Source: Deltaproteobacteria bacterium RIFCSPHIGHO2_01_FULL_43_49 (GTDB lineage: Bacteria; UBA10199; SPLOWO2-01-44-7). From it: a stretch of 46,012 nucleotides of DNA. Under the pieces are notes generated by a model, which saw only the letters and a list, made by a program, of their open reading frames with translations, was not told where the DNA came from and did no database searches. The position numbers were made by a program, and so were the translations under genes. The stretch lies in assembly GCA_001798075.1 (NCBI GenBank), contig MGRG01000001.1:1-46012 (forward strand). Reading direction: 5' to 3'. Positions 1 through 7,982 of the stretch are shown one piece after another (positions within the stretch are counted from its first letter, which is position 1; each line of letters opens with the position of its first letter).

Positions 1-135
1 TCCTTGGGGCTGGTTGAATACCAGACCCCGAGGAGGTTGGCCACTTTCATACCATCTTTCATCACCCTCATCGCCACGCCATCGGAAACAAGTTTCATTC
101 AAGAAATAAGGTGAGTAGCTTAAAGCAATTGGCAT
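1..135 (-). CDS. partial hypothetical protein (N-terminus only)
   Basis: An open frame starts at an ATG at 135 and runs off the left edge of the window without a stop (45 codons seen). A GGAG ribosome-binding sequence lies about 7 bases before the ATG. The visible peptide begins MPIALSYSPY and includes RWRGDEGDERWYESGQ, which has protein-like composition with varied codons. It lies downstream of hemJ on the same strand, separated from it by a palindromic element. No family is recognised. A second minus-strand frame starting at position 98 is also open but has a stop directly before it and a weaker ribosome site, so I prefer the frame from 135. Confidence 0.5.
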   Translation of the reverse strand, partial: MPIALSYSPYFLNETCFRWRGDEGDERWYESGQPPRGLVFNQPQG

Positions 136-448
136 ACAAACGCTCCAAACTAAAGCATTCATTCGAAATGCGTGTGTGTCAGTTGGGAGAGGGGAGGGAG
201 GGGGGTGAGCAAAACAGATGGAAATTGCGCGAGCGAGTGGGGTGAAAAAAGCCTCTCGGAGTCCCGCCGCACCTTATGGGGGTTATGAAATTCGGCGGGA
301 CGAGAGCGGAGGAGGCAATTTGGGGAATCCCCCCAAATTGACCTGCGTCTTTTTGAACCCCATGAGCGAAAGCGATTTCCATCTGTCTGTTTTGAACACC
401 ACACTCCTGACCGAAAGCAATTGGCAAATAAGTCAGAATAAGGGTTTA
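136..448 (-). repeat. stop-codon-proximal palindromic element, copy 1 (nested)
   Basis: A long imperfect hairpin fills the gap between hemJ and the next minus-strand gene. Read on the minus strand it starts at the hemJ stop codon (TAAACCCTT), followed by CCAATTGCTTTCGG and GTGTTCAAAACAG. Outer arms pair roughly 205-225 with 380-400. Inside is a second pair of arms (about 226-250 with 362-388) that resembles the outer ends, as if a second copy were nested in the loop. Smaller hairpins sit in the centre: GTCCCGCCG with CGGCGGGAC, and CAATTTGGGG with CCCCAAATTG. Related copies follow the genes ending at 9635, 12990 and 21602. No convincing ORF lies inside. Confidence 0.7.
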
Positions 449-868
449 GAAAGGTTTGAGAACGACTAGCAACACAATCAAAATCATCAACAAGGTGGGC
501 ACTTCGTTGAGAATCCGCAAGTGAGCTTTTTTGTAGGGGTTAGGTGTTGTGGCCAGTTTTTTCATTAAATAAAATGCGAAGCGATGCATACCCAGAAGCA
601 AAACTACCAGCGCCAATTTTAAATGAAACCATTTTTGAGAAAAATAGTAGGCCAGTTGATAAGTCATCATCATAATGCCGCTGACCACCGATAGAATACC
701 CGCCGGTGTTGTGATGATGTTCAAGAGTTTGCGCTCCATCATTTGAAAGCGCTCTTTGACCACATTTTCTTTTTCTTCATTGTGATAAACGAAAAGCCGG
801 AACAAATAGAGGAGCCCCGCCATCCAGGAAATCACTGCAATAATATGAATCGCCTTCCACCAGAGCAT
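446..868 (-). CDS. hemJ: HemJ-family protoporphyrinogen IX oxidase
   Basis: A 140-aa membrane protein of the HemJ (UPF0093) family. The N-terminus MLWWKAIHIIAVISWMAGL carries the family's conserved His near residue 8 and the ISWMAGLLYL segment. Four hydrophobic helices can be drawn (about 5-25, 52-75, 82-102, 120-138). Known HemJ proteins convert protoporphyrinogen IX to protoporphyrin IX in the inner membrane, the penultimate step of heme synthesis. Length matches the family. Its start touches the stop of the upstream nucleotidyltransferase (both at 868), so the two are likely co-transcribed although functionally unrelated. Its stop codon forms the first bases of the palindromic element downstream. 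Confidence 0.88.
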   Translation of the reverse strand: MLWWKAIHIIAVISWMAGLLYLFRLFVYHNEEKENVVKERFQMMERKLLNIITTPAGILSVVSGIMMMTYQLAYYFSQKWFHLKLALVVLLLGMHRFAFYLMKKLATTPNPYKKAHLRILNEVPTLLMILIVLLVVLKPF

Positions 869-1332
869 TATTTTTTCTGTTTTTCCAGGAACTCTTTTTT
901 ACCCATCAGAAAAAGGAGATCTTTTTTGTCTCTTTCTCGCATTCCCTTTTTGAGTTCGATCATCGTCTCTAGATTTGCAAGAGGCACTGCTACGTCATCG
1001 AGTTTTTCAGTGATAATTTTTGCGTTTGCATAATTAATGTCACCGATCTTTTCAACCAAGTCGATGATAAAATTTTCTCCAACCATTCGCACAACAATGT
1101 TTTGAGTAACATCGTCTCGAGTCAATTCTGCACAAGCTTCTGGTAGAAGATTTTTTAAAGCCTCTTTTATTTTTTGGATATTTTTTTCGGAGGGGTCGAC
1201 AAGAAAATCTATGTCTTTGGTGGCTCTTTCAAGACCGTGTAAGTAAATAGCAAATCCTCCGATCAAAACATATTTTACATTTTTTTCGTTTAAACATCGG
1301 CAAACCTCTTTGAGATTATCGAGAGTTAGCAT
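868..1332 (-). CDS. nucleotidyltransferase-fold protein (AbiEii/DUF6036-like)
   Basis: A 154-aa protein with a nucleotidyltransferase core: YVLIGGFAIYLHG (about 21-33), then RATKDIDFLVD, where the DxD-type acidic pair would bind metal, and a third acidic site in the FIIDLVEKI strand. Such small NTase proteins are often toxin-antitoxin or resistance components, typically encoded as gene pairs. Here the partner is the 84-aa ORF whose stop overlaps this start. The length and the ANLETMIELKKGMRERDKKDLLFL tail region fit the DUF6036/AbiEii-like group. Substrate is unknown; a toxin role is inference from family and gene pairing only. Confidence 0.75.
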   Translation of the reverse strand: MLTLDNLKEVCRCLNEKNVKYVLIGGFAIYLHGLERATKDIDFLVDPSEKNIQKIKEALKNLLPEACAELTRDDVTQNIVVRMVGENFIIDLVEKIGDINYANAKIITEKLDDVAVPLANLETMIELKKGMRERDKKDLLFLMGKKEFLEKQKK

Positions 1333-1562
1333 CCGAGATGTTTTTTAACCGCTTGTTGAATATATTGTTCTAGATCGTATTCATAGGCTTCGGAGAAAGA
1401 CCGAAAGCGATACAAACCCGGCTTGTATGGAACGCCAACGAAATTAGCTAATTGTGATGTTTGCTTTCCCAAATTTTTCTGTTTGTTTGTTGTTCGATAA
1501 GACTCTTCAATGAGGGCATTTGAAGCCTCTTCAAAGCTTTTGAATTTTTTAATGGCTCCCAT
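1326..1562 (-). CDS. small protein paired with the nucleotidyltransferase
   Basis: A short basic protein (about 78 aa from ATG at 1562; a TTG at 1580 in the same frame would give 84 aa). Its end overlaps the start of the nucleotidyltransferase gene by 7 bases, so the two are translationally coupled. The sequence (MGAIKKFKSFEEASNALIEE, later YRFRSFSEAYEYDLEQ) shows amphipathic helices and no recognised domain. By position it could be the antitoxin or partner of the NTase; this is inference. The ribosome-binding site is weak at both candidate starts. Confidence 0.6.
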   Translation of the reverse strand: MGAIKKFKSFEEASNALIEESYRTTNKQKNLGKQTSQLANFVGVPYKPGLYRFRSFSEAYEYDLEQYIQQAVKKHLGC

Positions 1563-1648
1563 ATGTGGCCATCGTAGCAAAATAGAACACCGAAAACAAT
1601 CATTCAGCAGGGGACGTATTCATTGTGGTAATTTGCTGAAAAAAGTAG

Positions 1649-1676
1649 TTGCTTTTGGGAGTTTTTTTGTTAAAAT
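1649..1676 (+). promoter_or_regulatory. candidate sigma-70 promoter for smc
   Basis: TTGCTT (1649-1654), a 16-base spacer and TAAAAT (1671-1676), the latter preceded by TGT as in an extended -10. It lies about 40 bases before the smc start codon in the gap between the divergent NTase operon and smc. The smc ribosome-binding site itself is weak (GAGG-like about 25 bases upstream of the ATG). Confidence 0.45.
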
Positions 1677-1716
1677 CCAAGTGCTTTCAAGAGGTTAGAG
1701 AAATTAGACCCTACAA

Positions 1717-4700
1717 ATGAAGCTTAAGTCATTAGAATTATTCGGTTTTAAGTCGTTTGTCGACAAAACAACCATCCATTTTGAAGAGGGGGTGACCGGT
1801 GTTGTTGGCCCCAATGGCTGTGGAAAATCCAACATTGTCGATGCCATTCGGTGGGCCATGGGAGAACAATCGGCAAAACATTTACGCGGTTCCGAAATGC
1901 AGGATGTCATTTTCAACGGAACCTCTAGCCGAGCGTCGATTGGCATGTCTCAAGTTATTTTGAGTTTTGATTTGACCGATGGAAGAGCTCCCGCCGGTTA
2001 CACAGACTACACAGAAGTACAAGTTGAACGACGTCTTTATCGCTCTGGCGAATCGGAATATTATATTAACAAAGTTCCTTGCAGGTTGCGTGATATCGTT
2101 GATTTATTTTTAGGAACCGGTGTTGGGACCAAAGCCTATTCGATCATCGAACAGGGGCGGATTGGTCACATTTTGGCCTCCAAACCAGAAGAGCGCCGCT
2201 TCATTATTGAAGAAGCCGCCGGCATTTCCAAATTTAAAAATCGCAAAGAAGCGGCTCTCAGACGTATCGAATCGACTGAAACCAATCTGGCGAGACTAAA
2301 CGACATTATTAATGAGCTAAAACGCCAACTCAATGCACTCGATCGCCAAGCTAAAAAAGCAGAGCGTTACAAAAAAATCTATGACGAGCTCAAAGAGCGC
2401 GAATTAAAATTGTCTGCTGTCCGGTATCAACAATGGCGATCCGAAGTTGAAAAACTGGAAACAGAAAATTTTGACCTCACTCAAAATGAAACCTCCTTCG
2501 CGGCCAAACTTTCACAGCTAGAACTCGATAGTGAAAAAGAAAGATTAGGTTTGACGGAGATGGAGCAAAATTTAAGCGGTGTTCAAGAAAAATTTTATAT
2601 CCAACAAAATTCAGTCAAACTCCATGAAGCCTCTTTGGAATTTCAGGCAAGCAAGCTCAAAGATCTGGCTAAGCAGCAAGACACCTACGCTCAAGAAATA
2701 GAGACATTTAAATTAAAACTCAAAAAAGCCGAAGAAGAGATTGGAAAGCTCAATCAAGGCAAAGTCGGCTTTGATGTGCAGGTTGCCCAGGCGACAGAAA
2801 AAATCCGTGAGATTGAGGAGACATTCCGCAGTGCCACTCAAGTTTGCGCCGACTGGCAATTAAAAACGGAAAGCGCCAATCGAGATATTTTAAAGTGTGT
2901 GGGTGTAGTGGCTGAGTCCCAATCAAGATTGGATTACTTGGAAAGGCGCGAGGTTGAGGTAGAAGGCAAAATTGCCAAAGGCCAGGCTGAAGTCGATGCG
3001 ATGGACCGAGTCATCAAGGAACTGGAGCGCAAAGTTAAAAATGTCGATACGGAATTGAGTGACTTAAAACAACTGGGCTTTAAATTGGCTGATGAAGTGG
3101 TGATAGTCAGACAGGATTTGGAACAAAAACGTGCGGCTTTCAACATAGCCCTTCAAAATTTCGAAGATGCAAAAAATGATTTGGCGGTTAAACAATCACG
3201 ACTCAATTCTCTAGAGGAACTTCATCAAAATATGGAGGGCTTTAGGGACGGCGTGAAAAATGTTCTAAAGGCGGCTGGCCAAGGTTTAGAAGGGATTTGC
3301 GGCCCAATCAGTGAAATCATTGATACGGAGCCTCAATTTGAGGCCGCCGTGAGTGCGGCCTTGGGCGACAAACTCCAATATGTTGTCGTCAAGTCGCAAG
3401 AAGAGGGTCTGGAGGCCATTGAGTATCTCAAACAGCAGTCGAAGGGTCGCTCCACTTTTGTTCCCTTAAATATCAAGACAGCACCCCAAGAAAAACAAAC
3501 ATTCAGAGCGCCGGGTATTGTCGGTTCTCTTCTTGAAAATGTCCGTTTTTCCGATGACTACAAACAGATCGCTCAATATCTTTTTGGAGATTGTTTGTTG
3601 GTGGAAAATTTGAAGAAGGCACTCGATTTGTGGAGAGGCGGTACCGACAAGACTTTGGTGACCCTGCAGGGAGAGGTAGTGGATCGTGCTGGAATAGTTT
3701 CTGGTGGCATGAGTCTGGAAGGGGAAGCTCTCCTTGGTTACAAAAGACGTATTGAAGAATTGCAACAAGAAGTCTCTTTAAGCAAGGCTAAGGTTACAGA
3801 GACCGAAAAAGAGGCTTTAACTCTCAAATCGCAAGTCCAATCTTTAGAAGAACGTTTGGAAACTCTCAGTCGCGACAGCCATGGCGAGGAGATTAAGTTG
3901 GTTCATCATGAAAAAGATAGCGCTCGCTTGAGAGAAGAGACGAATCGTTATGGTCACGATAGAGACCGACTCTCCATAGAAATTGCGAATGCCCTCGACG
4001 AGAAAAAGGAAATCGAAAAAGAAAAGGGTGAGGTGGTCAAGCTTTTGGAAGACAGTGTTGTGAAGCAGGAGTCATTGGAAAAAGATTTAACAGAATTTCA
4101 AGTTAAATTGACTACTGCCAGCGGTGAGAAAGATCGTTTGTCACAAAGTTTGGCACAAGCAAAAGCCCAGTTAGAGCAAGTGGAAGAGAGAAACTTGGCA
4201 ATTGATCGTTCCGTTGAACAATGGATTCAGACAAAGCTGGAACTGCAAGAAGGGATTGAAAAAAGGGTGGTGGAGATTAATTCTGGCCAACTGGAAAGTC
4301 AGAATTTATCGCAAGCGCAAGTCTCTGAGAAGGCTGCACTAGAAAAAGCTTTGAAAGAGATGGATGGGCTAGCCCAGAAACAAAAAGAACTCCGCCTTGC
4401 CTATGATTCTCTTTCTGCACGTGTTCGGGAAAAAGAGGTCGACTTGCGTGATATGCGCCGTCGCCATGAAGAATTTGTGAAAGCGATCCATACCAATGAT
4501 TTGAAATTGGCGGAATCAAAAAGGCAACTGCAGTTTTTGGTCGATCAGATTTTGGAGCGCTATAAGATGGACGTTGGCCAATATTCAGTGGAATTATCTG
4601 CGGAAGGGTGGAACGTGGATGAAGAGACACAAATCGTTGCCGACTTGAAAGATAAATTGGAAAAATTGGGTTCCGTTCATGTCGGTGCCATTGAAGAGTA

Positions 4701-5292
4701 TGATGAATTAAAAAATCGCTATGAATTTTTGGTCAAGCAACAAGAAGATTTGACACGCTCTTTGGAAAGCTTGCGCCGAGCGATTCAAAAGATTAACCGT
4801 GTGAGTCGTGAGCGCTTCTTAAAGACCTTTGAACTGGTCAACGAAAAATTCCAAGAAATCTTCCCGCGCCTCTTCAAAGGGGGTAGGGCCAAATTACTTT
4901 TGGTCGACGAAGAAAATTTGTTGGAATCGGGCGTTGAAATTGTAGCGCAGCCCCCTGGAAAAAAGCTCCAATCGATTACCCTTTTGTCGGGTGGAGAAAA
5001 AGCTTTGACTGCCGTTGGCCTGATCTTTTCCATCTTTTTAATCAAACCCTCCCCATTTTGTCTCTTAGATGAAGTGGATGCCCCCTTGGATGATGCCAAT
5101 ATCGACCGCTTCAACGATATGGTTCGTGAAATGACAGCCCACTCTCAATTCATCGTCATCACACACAACAAGAGGACCATGGAGCGAACAGATTGTTTGT
5201 ATGGTGTCACCATGGAAGAGGCCGGTGTTTCCAAAGTTGTCTCTGTCCGCCTCGGTGGTGATGTGAAAGAGCCCCTATCTCAGGTCGCCTGA
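1717..5292 (+). CDS. smc: chromosome segregation ATPase SMC
   Basis: A 1191-aa protein with full bacterial SMC layout. The N-terminal head has Walker A GPNGCGKSNIVDAIRW (about 32-47). Two long coiled coils (about 170-500 and 680-1000) flank a hinge around 515-640 (GLEGICGPISEI, GIVSGGMSLEGE). The C-terminal head has the ABC signature LLSGGEKALTAVG and Walker B FCLLDEVDAPLDD. SMC dimers compact and segregate the chromosome together with ScpA/ScpB, which are not in this window. Length matches the family and nothing is broken. It is transcribed alone, from a promoter in the divergent gap upstream to a hairpin after the stop. Confidence 0.97.
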   Translation: MKLKSLELFGFKSFVDKTTIHFEEGVTGVVGPNGCGKSNIVDAIRWAMGEQSAKHLRGSEMQDVIFNGTSSRASIGMSQVILSFDLTDGRAPAGYTDYTEVQVERRLYRSGESEYYINKVPCRLRDIVDLFLGTGVGTKAYSIIEQGRIGHILASKPEERRFIIEEAAGISKFKNRKEAALRRIESTETNLARLNDIINELKRQLNALDRQAKKAERYKKIYDELKERELKLSAVRYQQWRSEVEKLETENFDLTQNETSFAAKLSQLELDSEKERLGLTEMEQNLSGVQEKFYIQQNSVKLHEASLEFQASKLKDLAKQQDTYAQEIETFKLKLKKAEEEIGKLNQGKVGFDVQVAQATEKIREIEETFRSATQVCADWQLKTESANRDILKCVGVVAESQSRLDYLERREVEVEGKIAKGQAEVDAMDRVIKELERKVKNVDTELSDLKQLGFKLADEVVIVRQDLEQKRAAFNIALQNFEDAKNDLAVKQSRLNSLEELHQNMEGFRDGVKNVLKAAGQGLEGICGPISEIIDTEPQFEAAVSAALGDKLQYVVVKSQEEGLEAIEYLKQQSKGRSTFVPLNIKTAPQEKQTFRAPGIVGSLLENVRFSDDYKQIAQYLFGDCLLVENLKKALDLWRGGTDKTLVTLQGEVVDRAGIVSGGMSLEGEALLGYKRRIEELQQEVSLSKAKVTETEKEALTLKSQVQSLEERLETLSRDSHGEEIKLVHHEKDSARLREETNRYGHDRDRLSIEIANALDEKKEIEKEKGEVVKLLEDSVVKQESLEKDLTEFQVKLTTASGEKDRLSQSLAQAKAQLEQVEERNLAIDRSVEQWIQTKLELQEGIEKRVVEINSGQLESQNLSQAQVSEKAALEKALKEMDGLAQKQKELRLAYDSLSARVREKEVDLRDMRRRHEEFVKAIHTNDLKLAESKRQLQFLVDQILERYKMDVGQYSVELSAEGWNVDEETQIVADLKDKLEKLGSVHVGAIEEYDELKNRYEFLVKQQEDLTRSLESLRRAIQKINRVSRERFLKTFELVNEKFQEIFPRLFKGGRAKLLLVDEENLLESGVEIVAQPPGKKLQSITLLSGGEKALTAVGLIFSIFLIKPSPFCLLDEVDAPLDDANIDRFNDMVREMTAHSQFIVITHNKRTMERTDCLYGVTMEEAGVSKVVSVRLGGDVKEPLSQVA

Positions 5293-5310
5293 AAACCTTC
5301 TAATCAAGAT

Positions 5311-5397
5311 TTTTGGATGACAGGGCCTGCTCGGCTTGCTGCACGCCCTCCCGACAGATCGGGCTGACAGCTTCGCCGACCACCCGTCATCCAAAAA
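5311..5397 (+). terminator. long hairpin downstream of smc
   Basis: TTTTGGATGAC (5311-5321) pairs with GTCATCCAAAAA (5386-5397). Inside are GC-rich complementary stretches (CCCGA / TCGGG and others). The A/T-rich outer arms make it able to act in both directions. Its size is larger than a minimal intrinsic terminator, so it may also be a repeat-family hairpin. Confidence 0.5.
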
Positions 5398-5500
5398 AGA
5401 GGGATAATTTTATAACATATTGAAATTACTTGCTAATTTTTAATGGCTTTCTAAGCAACTTTGGCGTTCTTTTAGCCGAAAACTATGTAAAGGGACTTTT

Positions 5501-7924
5501 ATGAGCCGTGATATCAAATTTACACCAGAGACTCCCAAAGAATTTAAAGCAGCCATTGAGCAGCTTGTTGAACAAAATGGGGTTTCTCCAGAAAATTTGG
5601 ATGGGGTTTTAGATAAAGAAAAAGATGGCCAGATTTCGAAAGAAGAATTTATCCACTTTGTCTACACCAATCCTGATTGGCAAAAATATCTTCAAGCCAT
5701 TGATAAAGCGGGTTTAAGACACCCACTCGATATTCACAGAATTCCAAAACCCATTCTCGATCGGATCAACCAACTCAAAGAAAAAATCGATTCTGAAATT
5801 AATTTAAAACCTCAAGACCCCGGTTATTGCGATGCCTTCGTCCCCAAATTTTATGAGGCAGGACTTTCTCCTTATGTCGAAGGGGGGTTGGCGTTTAGTT
5901 ATCCTTTTAATTATCGTGGGCTAGAAACAAAAGAAATGACCGCTTCAGAGGCTTACAAGGCTGTTCTGAACCCCAACAGTAGAAAACTTGATTTTGGTTC
6001 TTGTACGGAGGCTACTTATAAAATTGTCTCCGCTTTTTTGGCAGCGGGTGTTCCCTGTGAAGTCAAAGCAATAGCAACACAAAACCATCTTTTTGCCCGT
6101 TATAAAAATGAAGACCTCGATCCCTCTGAATTAGGCAAAATTGGCTGGCAAAAAGTGTTGGATGAAAAAAGATTAGCTACAGGTTTTTATGAGCAAGCCA
6201 GGATGAGTGAAGTTGGCCAACAGGCTAAAAAAAAGCTAGAAGACGTTATTTTAGCGATAGATCCTCAAGACTTTTACAACGATTTGCGCAAACTGACAGA
6301 TGCCATCTGGGATGACAATGAAGCAGCTATTTTTGAAGCATCTCAATCAATCGTTTCAAGGAATCCGCACGATATTGGTCAATTGATTGTGCTTTCCAAG
6401 GCACTTATCTTTGTTGAAGATCCCCAAAAAAGAATAGCCATTTTGGATAAAATACTTTCGGCCTTTCCAGACAATGCCTATATTTTATGGGCGGTTTCTA
6501 TTCATTGTACAGTGCACAAATGTTTGCAATCAGAGGGGGACATACAGAATGTTAACAGTCCTTCAAGTGGCAATGCGGAATATCTCTGGGCCCTTGAGCA
6601 AAAGGATCAAGGAAATCTCAAGAAATATGAAGAGTTGCTTGAAAAGGCATTGGGGAAAAATCCAAACAATGCTTTAGCTTTGCAAGCTAAAGCATCCCTT
6701 CTTTTGGCGCGGGGGGAGATTAGTGATGCAGAAAAGTTAATCCAAAAAGCAATAAAAAGTGCTCCGAACTTGCCCGGAAACTATGGTTTGCTTTCCAACA
6801 TTGCAATGGGACGGGGCGACAACGACAAAGTCTATGAATATGCCAAAAAAGAGCATTTGGTTTTTGTTGGCAATAGGGGTTCAGAAATAACACTTGGATT
6901 TGCGGCATTCAGTGCTCGCAAATATGAAGATGCTTGGGCGATAGGGCGATTTTATACGCGGCAATTTCCGCAAAGTCCGGCTGGTTACTTGCTCCTATCG
7001 ATGGCAGAGCAATCGATGGGATACATAGAGCGGGCCGAAGAATATGCCAAGAAAGCTCTGAAAGTTGCCGTGACTCCGGCTTCGAAAGCACGTGTTTTGG
7101 ATCGTTTGGCGGGGATTAGTGCTTTCAAAGGTGACTTTAAAACAGCAGTTGATTTAGCCAAACAGGCAACAGATCTCGACCCACGGGCCCAAATGTCTTT
7201 TGATTTCTTCGCGACACAACGGTTGATTTTTGAAGGACGTTGGGAAGAAGCCAAGAAAGCTGTTGAAAATCTCAAAAAGAAGTACCCAGAACTTGCCGAT
7301 TTTTATGCAATGGCTGCATCTGTAGAACTTATGACGGGGGAGAGCAAGAAAGCGGAGCAAGATGTTGAGAAAGCTATTCGGCTAAACCCCAACAGCTTGT
7401 TAGCGGTTTTCACTCGGTTACAACTTCATCATGAAAAAGGGGAATGGGAAAAGGCTGCAGCCCTTATCGAAAAAATGAACCAATCTTTTAAGGGAGATTC
7501 CGCCTTGCCAAGTGTGAATGCCTATCATTACCTTGTGATTAAGAAGTACGATTTAGCTAAAAAGGAAGGGGTCAAGGCATTGGGGCTAAATCCTTATGAT
7601 TTTGGAAGCAAAGGTTATTTGGCGCTAGTGGCGGTCGAAGAAAAAGATTTCAAAAAGGCCGAAAAATTGGCAAAAGAGATTGAAAAAATAAATCCGGCTA
7701 ATCCAATGCCTCCGTTCATCCGAGCCAAAATCTATATGGCTCAGAAAAAATTGATTCAGGCTGAAACAGAGGCCAGAAAAGCCATTGAAAAATATCCATA
7801 TGACAATGGATATCTCCCACACTTAAGCTCTTATCATGCTTTGATTACGGCCCTTGAAGCTCAAAGCAAAACCGAAGAGGCTAAGGCAGCCCAAGAAGCC
7901 ATGCTAAAAAATCGCCAGGAGTAA
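5501..7924 (+). CDS. EF-hand / TPR protein, possible transglutaminase-like core
   Basis: An 807-aa soluble-looking protein with good ribosome-binding site AAAGGGA. Residues 38-49 (DKEKDGQISKEE) match a canonical EF-hand calcium loop. Around 160-205 the pattern DFGSCTEATYK ... GVPCEVKAI ... QNHLFARY resembles the Cys-His core of a transglutaminase/papain-like fold; this is a weak match. From about residue 280 to the end there are many tetratricopeptide-type helical pairs (for example LWALEQKDQGNLKKYEELL and repeated A-xxx-A-x-P signatures). No signal peptide is visible. TPR arrays mediate protein-protein contacts; the partner and any enzymatic role are unknown. It stands alone between smc and the transporter gene. 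Confidence 0.75.
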   Translation: MSRDIKFTPETPKEFKAAIEQLVEQNGVSPENLDGVLDKEKDGQISKEEFIHFVYTNPDWQKYLQAIDKAGLRHPLDIHRIPKPILDRINQLKEKIDSEINLKPQDPGYCDAFVPKFYEAGLSPYVEGGLAFSYPFNYRGLETKEMTASEAYKAVLNPNSRKLDFGSCTEATYKIVSAFLAAGVPCEVKAIATQNHLFARYKNEDLDPSELGKIGWQKVLDEKRLATGFYEQARMSEVGQQAKKKLEDVILAIDPQDFYNDLRKLTDAIWDDNEAAIFEASQSIVSRNPHDIGQLIVLSKALIFVEDPQKRIAILDKILSAFPDNAYILWAVSIHCTVHKCLQSEGDIQNVNSPSSGNAEYLWALEQKDQGNLKKYEELLEKALGKNPNNALALQAKASLLLARGEISDAEKLIQKAIKSAPNLPGNYGLLSNIAMGRGDNDKVYEYAKKEHLVFVGNRGSEITLGFAAFSARKYEDAWAIGRFYTRQFPQSPAGYLLLSMAEQSMGYIERAEEYAKKALKVAVTPASKARVLDRLAGISAFKGDFKTAVDLAKQATDLDPRAQMSFDFFATQRLIFEGRWEEAKKAVENLKKKYPELADFYAMAASVELMTGESKKAEQDVEKAIRLNPNSLLAVFTRLQLHHEKGEWEKAAALIEKMNQSFKGDSALPSVNAYHYLVIKKYDLAKKEGVKALGLNPYDFGSKGYLALVAVEEKDFKKAEKLAKEIEKINPANPMPPFIRAKIYMAQKKLIQAETEARKAIEKYPYDNGYLPHLSSYHALITALEAQSKTEEAKAAQEAMLKNRQE

Positions 7925-7982
7925 TCAGAAAAAACTGACCCAATCCTTTACACAACCTTTATAATCGCTATACTGCACACCC

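Noticed and set aside
218-469. An 83-aa plus-strand frame in the hemJ downstream region
   Set aside because: It consists of the palindromic repeat arms and has no plausible protein character.
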